Positions 5,295 to 9,261 of a stretch of 9,261 nucleotides of DNA are shown one piece after another. The notes under the pieces are model-generated. The model was not told where the DNA came from and made no database searches. It saw only the letters and a program-made list of their open reading frames with translations. The DNA comes from Bacilli bacterium. Lineage in GTDB: Bacteria > Bacillota_I > Bacilli_A > RF39 > UBA660. A program made the translations under genes and the position numbers. The stretch is from NCBI GenBank assembly GCA_016302935.1, contig JAEDMO010000034.1:1-9261 (forward strand), given 5' to 3'. Position 1 is the first letter of the stretch. The number at the start of each line of letters is the position of its first letter.

Positions 5295-6494
5295 ATGAAC
5301 AAAGTTGAACTGCTTGCTCCAGCTGGAGATTTAGAAAGACTAAAGTTTTCATTTTTATATGGAGCTGATGCCTGCTATATTGGAGGGTTAGATTACAGCC
5401 TAAGAGCAAATGCTCAAAATTTTAGTCTTGACCAAATAAAAGAAGCCTGCCTTTTCGCACACAAATTAAACAAAAAAGTTTATGTGACGGTTAATATAAT
5501 ATTTCATAATGAGGATACCAAAGATTTAGAAGAATATCTTAAAAATTTAGAAATATGTGGAGTAGATGCAATCATAATAAGCGACCTATTTGTAGCCAAA
5601 CTAGCATCCGAAGTAGCCCCTAATTTAAAAATTCATATTTCTACCCAAACATCAACCCTAAATTATGAAGCAGTTAATTTCTTAAAAAAACTTAATGTTG
5701 AAAGAGTGGTCTTAGGTAGAGAAGCAAGTAGAGAAGAAATAAAGGAAATAATTGATAAAACAAAAATTGAAGTAGAATGTTTCATTCACGGAGCTATGTG
5801 TGCCTCTTATAGTGGTAGGTGCGTATTATCAAATTATTTTACAAATAGAGATGCCAATCGTGGTGGTTGTGCTCAAATTTGTCGTTGGTGTTTTCCTCTA
5901 TATGATATTAACGATAACGAAGTTTTAAGCGATACCAAATTTACTATGTCAACTAAAGATTTATCGATGATAACTAACATTAAGGACATGATCGATATCG
6001 GTATTGCATCGCTAAAAGTAGAAGGAAGAATGCGTAGCAATTACTATGTTGCAACCGTTATTAATACATACCGCAATGCCATAGACGACTATTATAAAAA
6101 TAATTTAACAGACGAAAAAATAAAATATTATCAAAAAATACTAAATAGATGTGCTAACAGAGACAATAAAGAACAGTTTTATAATAGCTTTCCAACTGAA
6201 CAAGAACAATATTATTTAGGAAGAAATGAGGTATCTAACCAAGATTTTCTTGGTATAGTAATAGATTATAATGAATATAATAGTGAAGTAACCTTAAGTC
6301 AAAGAAATTACTTTAAAAAAGGAGATGTCGTAGAAATATTTGGACCTTCAATAGAACCGTTTACCTTTACCGTTCCAGATATTTATGATGAAGAAGGAAA
6401 TATTTTAGAAGTTGCCAATCATCCAGAACAAATAATAAAATTTAAAATACCAAAAAAAGTGTATCAATACGATATAATGCGCATAAAATTATAA
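5295..6494 (+). CDS. trhP2: U32-family tRNA hydroxylation protein, TrhP2-like
   Basis: A full-length U32-family protein of 399 residues in the yrrO position. TrhP proteins (E. coli YegQ, B. subtilis YrrN/YrrO) take part in making 5-hydroxyuridine at tRNA position 34, using prephenate and a Fe-S cluster. The N-terminal barrel begins VELLAPAGDLERLKFSFLYG (4-23). The U32 signature ECFIHGAMCASYSGRCVLSN (161-180) gives Cys169 and Cys176; GGCAQICRWC (190-199) adds Cys192, Cys196 and Cys199, enough for a 4Fe-4S site. SLKVEGRMRSNYYVATV (239-255) is the usual conserved Glu/Arg block, and the C-terminal beta part (about 318-399) is typical of longer U32 proteins. Its RBS AAGGAGG (5283-5289) lies 5 nt from the ATG, just behind the metallopeptidase gene. 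In the older database wording this would be 'peptidase U32' or 'collagenase-like', but a protease role is unlikely here. Confidence 0.88.
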   Translation: MNKVELLAPAGDLERLKFSFLYGADACYIGGLDYSLRANAQNFSLDQIKEACLFAHKLNKKVYVTVNIIFHNEDTKDLEEYLKNLEICGVDAIIISDLFVAKLASEVAPNLKIHISTQTSTLNYEAVNFLKKLNVERVVLGREASREEIKEIIDKTKIEVECFIHGAMCASYSGRCVLSNYFTNRDANRGGCAQICRWCFPLYDINDNEVLSDTKFTMSTKDLSMITNIKDMIDIGIASLKVEGRMRSNYYVATVINTYRNAIDDYYKNNLTDEKIKYYQKILNRCANRDNKEQFYNSFPTEQEQYYLGRNEVSNQDFLGIVIDYNEYNSEVTLSQRNYFKKGDVVEIFGPSIEPFTFTVPDIYDEEGNILEVANHPEQIIKFKIPKKVYQYDIMRIKL

Positions 6495-6511
6495 ATATAT
6501 ATTACTTTTGC

Positions 6512-6540
6512 TTGACAAAAGAATAATTTGATAGTAAAAT
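6512..6540 (+). promoter_or_regulatory. Promoter of greA-tig
   Basis: A perfect -35 TTGACA (6512-6517), a 17-nt spacer and TAAAAT (6535-6540) predict a start near 6547 and a 25-nt leader. An inverted repeat CTTTTG-cttga-CAAAAG (6505-6521) spans the -35. No strong terminator lies between the trhP2-like stop and this promoter, so read-through from the upstream operon is possible. Confidence 0.75.
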
Positions 6541-6571
6541 TTTGAAATAGAATTTATGAGGTGAGAAAAAA

Positions 6572-7042
6572 ATGTCAGACACGAAGGTGTATTTAACAAG
6601 TGAAGGATTTCTAGAAATAGAACAAGAATTAAACGAATTAAAAAATGTTAAAAGACCAGAAATCATTAAAGCATTGAAAGACGCAAGAGCCCTAGGAGAT
6701 TTATCAGAAAATGCTGATTATGATGCTGCTAGAGCGGAACAAGCACAAATTGAAGGTCGTATTCTAGAATTAGAAAAAATAATGGAAAATGCTGAAATTA
6801 TAGAAAATAAAAAAACTGATACCGTTGATTTAGGCGTAACTGTTAAAATTTGCTATGTTGATGACGATGAAGAAGAAGAATATCGTATCGTTGGTTCTAA
6901 AGAAGCAGATCCATCAAATAACAAGATATCTAACGAAAGTCCAATAGCAAAATCTATCATTGGTGCTAAAGTTGGCGAAGTACGCGCCGTAGCAACCCCA
7001 AACGGTGGTTCATATAATGTCATAATTAAAGCAATAAGTTAA
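6572..7042 (+). CDS. greA: Transcription elongation factor GreA
   Basis: A 156-residue factor that binds the RNA polymerase secondary channel and stimulates cleavage of backtracked RNA. The N-terminal coiled coil (about 8-76) contains LTSEGFLEIEQELNELK, KRPEIIKALKDARALGDLSE (27-46) and NADYDAARAEQAQIEGRI (47-64). The acidic tip is Asp43 and Glu46 in GDLSEN, matching the catalytic Asp/Glu pair of GreA. The FKBP-like C-terminal domain (about 82-156) has YRIVGSKEADP and SPIAKSIIGAKVGEVRAV. Length and motifs are normal for the family. An AGGTGAG site (6559-6565) lies 6 nt before the ATG. greA follows this cluster in other Bacilli, usually after udk, which is absent here. It has its own promoter and is 12 nt from tig, so the two form a bicistron. 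Confidence 0.97.
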   Translation: MSDTKVYLTSEGFLEIEQELNELKNVKRPEIIKALKDARALGDLSENADYDAARAEQAQIEGRILELEKIMENAEIIENKKTDTVDLGVTVKICYVDDDEEEEYRIVGSKEADPSNNKISNESPIAKSIIGAKVGEVRAVATPNGGSYNVIIKAIS

Positions 7043-7054
7043 GGAAGTGTAAAT

Positions 7055-8296
7055 ATGAGTAAAATAGTAGAAAATTATAAAGTAGAAGGTTCTGAATGGT
7101 CAAATGCTTTAGATAAAGCTTTCAACAAAATAAACAAGAAAGTTAAAATTGATGGCTTCCGTCAAGGAAAAGCACCAAGAAACGTATATGAAAAAAAATA
7201 TGGAAAAACCGATTTGTATGTTGAAGCAAGCGATGAGTTAGTTCATCAATATTATCACAAATTAATAGATGAAAAAAATATCATTCCTGTTGCAGAACCT
7301 CAAGTAAATTTAGTAAAATTAGATGATAATGGAATGGAAGTGAACTTCACATTCTTTGTAAAACCTGAAGTAACTTTAGGAAAATACAAAAATTTAGGAA
7401 TAAAAAAAGAAAAAGCCACTGCAACTAAAAAAGAAGTGGAAACTAGAATAAATAGTATGCGTGAAAAATTTGCAGATTTAGTAGATGTAGAAACAGAAGT
7501 AAAAAAAGGTAACATTGCTGTTATCGATTTTGAAGGATTCAAAGACGGAGTAGCTTTCTCAGGCGGAAAAGGAGAAAATTATTCTCTAGAAATAGGTAGT
7601 AACACCTTCATTCCAGGATTTGAAGATGGAATAATCGGTATGAAAAAAGGTGAAGAAAAAGATTTAGATTTAACTTTCCCAAAAGATTATGCAGCTGACC
7701 TTGCTGGAGCAAAAGTTACATTTCACGTTAAAGTAAACGAAATAAAACAAAGAGTTTTACCAGAACTAAATGAAGAATTTTTGAAAGATTTAAACATACC
7801 AAACGTTGATACCGTAGAAAAATTAAATAAACAAATAGAAGAAGAAATATTAGCAGAAAAAAATAGAGAAATAGATAATAAATTTCTAGATGAAGTTCTA
7901 AAAAAAGCCACCGATGAAATGACAGCTGAAATAGAAGATGAAATCTATGAAGAAGAAGTAAACAGAATGTATTATGAATTTGTAGAAAGAATGAAAATGC
8001 AAGGTATCGATGAAGAATTATACTTTAAATACACTAATACTAAAAAAGAAGACCTAAGAAAAAATATGAAAGAAGAAGCAACTTTTAGGGTAAGAAGTAG
8101 ATATCTTTTAGAAAGCATTGCCAAAGCAGAAAATATATCTCCAACTGAAGAAGAAGCACAAAAAGAAGCAGAATCGCTTGCTGAAAAATATCAAATGACC
8201 AAAGAAGAAATAATCAAATCTTTTGGTGGTATTGAAGTATTAGTTTTCGATCTTCAAATGAGAAAAACATTAGAATTCTTAAAAGAAAATAACTAA
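7055..8296 (+). CDS. tig: Trigger factor (ribosome-bound chaperone/PPIase)
   Basis: A 413-residue chaperone that binds nascent chains at the ribosome exit tunnel. The ribosome-binding loop GFRQGKAPRNVYEKKYG (34-50) keeps the GFRxGKxP signature. The FKBP-type peptidyl-prolyl isomerase domain (about 150-232) includes GNIAVIDFEGFKDGVAFSGG, SLEIGSNTFIPGFEDGIIGM (177-196) and LTFPKDYAADLAGAKVTFHV (206-225). The helical C-terminal chaperone domain starts near 235 (LPELNEEFLKDL) and runs to the end. The N-terminus is about 9 residues shorter before GFR than in B. subtilis Tig, where GFR lies near residue 43. An earlier start is blocked by the greA gene 12 nt upstream, and AAGGAAGTG (7041-7049) supports the ATG at 7055. 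Translation is probably coupled to greA, whose stop codon overlaps this site. A strong terminator follows. Confidence 0.96.
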   Translation: MSKIVENYKVEGSEWSNALDKAFNKINKKVKIDGFRQGKAPRNVYEKKYGKTDLYVEASDELVHQYYHKLIDEKNIIPVAEPQVNLVKLDDNGMEVNFTFFVKPEVTLGKYKNLGIKKEKATATKKEVETRINSMREKFADLVDVETEVKKGNIAVIDFEGFKDGVAFSGGKGENYSLEIGSNTFIPGFEDGIIGMKKGEEKDLDLTFPKDYAADLAGAKVTFHVKVNEIKQRVLPELNEEFLKDLNIPNVDTVEKLNKQIEEEILAEKNREIDNKFLDEVLKKATDEMTAEIEDEIYEEEVNRMYYEFVERMKMQGIDEELYFKYTNTKKEDLRKNMKEEATFRVRSRYLLESIAKAENISPTEEEAQKEAESLAEKYQMTKEEIIKSFGGIEVLVFDLQMRKTLEFLKENN

Positions 8297-8298
8297 TC

Positions 8299-8329
8299 AA
8301 AATGATGAATTTGTATCATCATTTTTTTT
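8299..8329 (+). terminator. Intrinsic terminator after tig
   Basis: AATGATGA (8301-8308) pairs with TCATCATT (8316-8323) around a 7-nt loop, and flanking A/T bases extend the stem. Eight consecutive Ts (8322-8329) follow. It starts 3 bases after the tig stop and ends the greA-tig unit. Confidence 0.85.
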
Positions 8330-8406
8330 ATTCTAAAGTTTTAAAATTAATTAACATAAAAAATATCAAAATACAAATAATTTTAAAATTAGCAACCAAA
8401 ATAACC

Positions 8407-8435
8407 TTGCATATATTAGATAAATTTGTTATAAT
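8407..8435 (+). promoter_or_regulatory. Promoter of the surface protein gene at 8486
   Basis: TTGCAT (8407-8412), a 17-nt spacer and a perfect TATAAT (8430-8435) preceded by TGT (8427-8429), an extended -10. The predicted start is near 8442. The region upstream (8330-8406) is almost pure A/T, as in UP elements, and contains TTTTAAAATTA twice (8339-8349 and 8381-8391). Confidence 0.78.
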
Positions 8436-8451
8436 AAAAATGCATAATAAG

Positions 8452-8474
8452 AAAGTATAAACACAACATACTTT
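8452..8474 (+). promoter_or_regulatory. 5'-UTR hairpin before the surface protein RBS
   Basis: AAAGTAT (8452-8458) pairs with ATACTTT (8468-8474) around AAACACAAC. It begins about 10 nt into the predicted transcript and ends 2 nt before GGAGG (8477-8481). It has no T-tract, so it is not a terminator. It may stabilise the mRNA 5' end or affect ribosome access; this is inference. Confidence 0.5.
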
Positions 8475-8485
8475 ATGGAGGCAAT

Positions 8486-9261
8486 ATGAAAAGAGCAATT
8501 TACTTATTAACTGCTATTACCATTGGTTTGGTTTCACTAACGATATATTCTACATATGCAATGTTTACATCATCAGTATCTAGTGATACCGTGTTAAATT
8601 TAGATACCACCATAAACTATGAATTTGCAATTAATGGAGTTAAAAGATTTACTCTTGATGCTAAAACAACCCTTAGTTTTAATATGACTATAAAAAATAA
8701 TACAAGTAAATCTTTAAAATATGGTATATATCATAACTATACTGGTAACGGCATCGTTAAAATAGGAGAAGTCGTTGCAGATGCAACCACTGTAACCACT
8801 GCAACAAACACTACTGGAACATTAACATCATCACAATCTAAAACAATACCTGTAGCCATAGTTAATGAAACTTCTAGCACCATTACTATAGATATAGGAT
8901 TAGTTACCGATGAAAGTAGTTTAACATATCCAACCAATGCATCTTTAATAACAAGTACGGTAGATGACGATGAATTAGGAACCGGTGCTTGCGCCAGTAG
9001 AATTAATTATCAAGAAGAAGATTGTTATAACGTTAAAGAAAGTGGCTATATAAATACATATTGCACCGCTTTAGTTAACAGTAGTACAATAAACAATTTA
9101 GATACCTCAGGCGCTAATATTCCAGAACTTGCAGATGGAATGATACCAATAAGATATAATGGAAGCACTTGGGTAAAAGCAGACAAGCTAAATGAAAGTA
9201 CAACCCATCAATGGTACGATTATAATGCCAAGAAATGGGCTAATGCTGTAATGGTAACAAG
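8486..9261 (+). CDS. Large secreted surface protein, SipW-type N-terminus, 3' end outside window
   Basis: An open frame of 258 complete codons runs off the right edge, so the protein is longer than seen. The ATG follows GGAGG (8477-8481) at a short 4-nt spacing. The N-terminus MKRAIYLLTAITIGLVSLTI then STYAMF (22-27) is a hydrophobic signal ending in a camelysin/TasA-like cleavage region, with Ala25 the likely site. A beta-rich, Thr/Ser-rich region follows (about 27-160: VLNLDTTINYEFAING, SFNMTIKNNTSKSLKYGIY). Next is a linker with Cys169, Cys180 and Cys193, and then GMIPIRYNGSTWVKAD (218-233) and HQWYDYNAKKWANAVMV (241-257), which looks like the start of a separate repeated or adhesin-like domain seen, from memory, in large surface proteins of uncultured gut Firmicutes. 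No enzyme motif is visible. It has its own promoter and is not part of the greA-tig unit. Function unknown; adhesion or matrix is a guess. Confidence 0.75.
   Translation, partial: MKRAIYLLTAITIGLVSLTIYSTYAMFTSSVSSDTVLNLDTTINYEFAINGVKRFTLDAKTTLSFNMTIKNNTSKSLKYGIYHNYTGNGIVKIGEVVADATTVTTATNTTGTLTSSQSKTIPVAIVNETSSTITIDIGLVTDESSLTYPTNASLITSTVDDDELGTGACASRINYQEEDCYNVKESGYINTYCTALVNSSTINNLDTSGANIPELADGMIPIRYNGSTWVKADKLNESTTHQWYDYNAKKWANAVMVT

Noticed and set aside
7300..7911. Two minus-strand frames (7300-7542 and 7723-7911) opposite tig
   Set aside because: Ser/Phe-rich shadows of the Lys/Glu-rich tig coding strand; no start signals.
8330..8406. Repeated TTTTAAAATTA (8339-8349, 8381-8391) as an operator pair
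   Set aside because: Low-complexity A/T sequence upstream of a promoter; chance repeats are likely, so noted only as possible UP-element DNA.
8737..8937. Minus-strand frame opposite the right-hand surface gene
   Set aside because: Val/Thr-rich shadow of a Thr-rich coding sequence with no RBS; the plus strand carries a clear signal peptide gene.
1..9261. CRISPR arrays, insertion sequences, prophage genes, tRNA or rRNA genes, and recoded TGA
   Set aside because: No spaced direct repeats, transposase motifs, phage structural or integrase motifs, cloverleaf or rRNA sequence was seen. TGA ends trmR and tryptophans use TGG, so there is no sign of code 4.

Overview
The window is A+T-rich (about 30% G+C by eye), densely packed and transcribed almost wholly on the + strand. 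Shine-Dalgarno sites are strong and promoters are sigma-A-like (TTGnnn / TATAAT, often with an extended -10 TGn). TGA is used as a stop and Trp is encoded by TGG, so the standard bacterial code applies. The gene order ireB-ruvX-yrzB-mltG-trmR-trhP1-...-trhP2-greA matches, apart from two changes, the Bacillus subtilis yrzL-yrrK-yrzB-yrrL-yrrM-yrrN-yrrO-udk-greA cluster. This points to a low-GC Firmicute of the class Bacilli. The two secreted proteins with TasA/SipW-type N-termini at the edges suggest one of the uncultured, small-genome gut Bacilli (RF39/Erysipelotrichales-like); that last step is inference. MltG and IreB imply a cell wall and an IreK/PrkC-type Ser/Thr kinase, so this is not a wall-less mollicute.

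Layout. 19-120 (-): a compact unit with a consensus promoter, two hairpins, a C-rich single-stranded stretch and an intrinsic terminator, which I read as an undescribed small RNA (or a leader/attenuator for a gene off the left edge). 251-874 (+): a 207-residue secreted Thr-rich surface protein with its own promoter and terminator, divergent from the small RNA. 974-6494 (+): one tight operon from one visible promoter: ireB (control of wall metabolism), ruvX (nuclease), a DUF1292 protein, mltG (glycan-strand terminase), trmR (tRNA U34 O-methyltransferase), a U32-family TrhP1-like protein without iron-sulfur cysteines, an unnamed HExxH metallopeptidase-like protein, and a U32-family TrhP2-like protein with its cysteines. 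6572-8296: greA and tig, with their own promoter and a shared terminator. 8486 to the right edge: a second secreted surface protein, cut by the window, with a strong promoter and a 5'-UTR hairpin.

How they work together. trmR and the two U32 proteins form a module for the wobble modification 5-methoxyuridine: TrhP1/TrhP2 take part in U34 hydroxylation and TrmR methylates the hydroxyl. The zinc-peptidase-like gene overlaps or nearly abuts both U32 genes and is the most unusual part of the operon. Compared with B. subtilis, udk is absent at its usual place before greA, and tig follows greA directly. IreB and MltG join this block to peptidoglycan control. The flanking surface proteins are separate transcription units.
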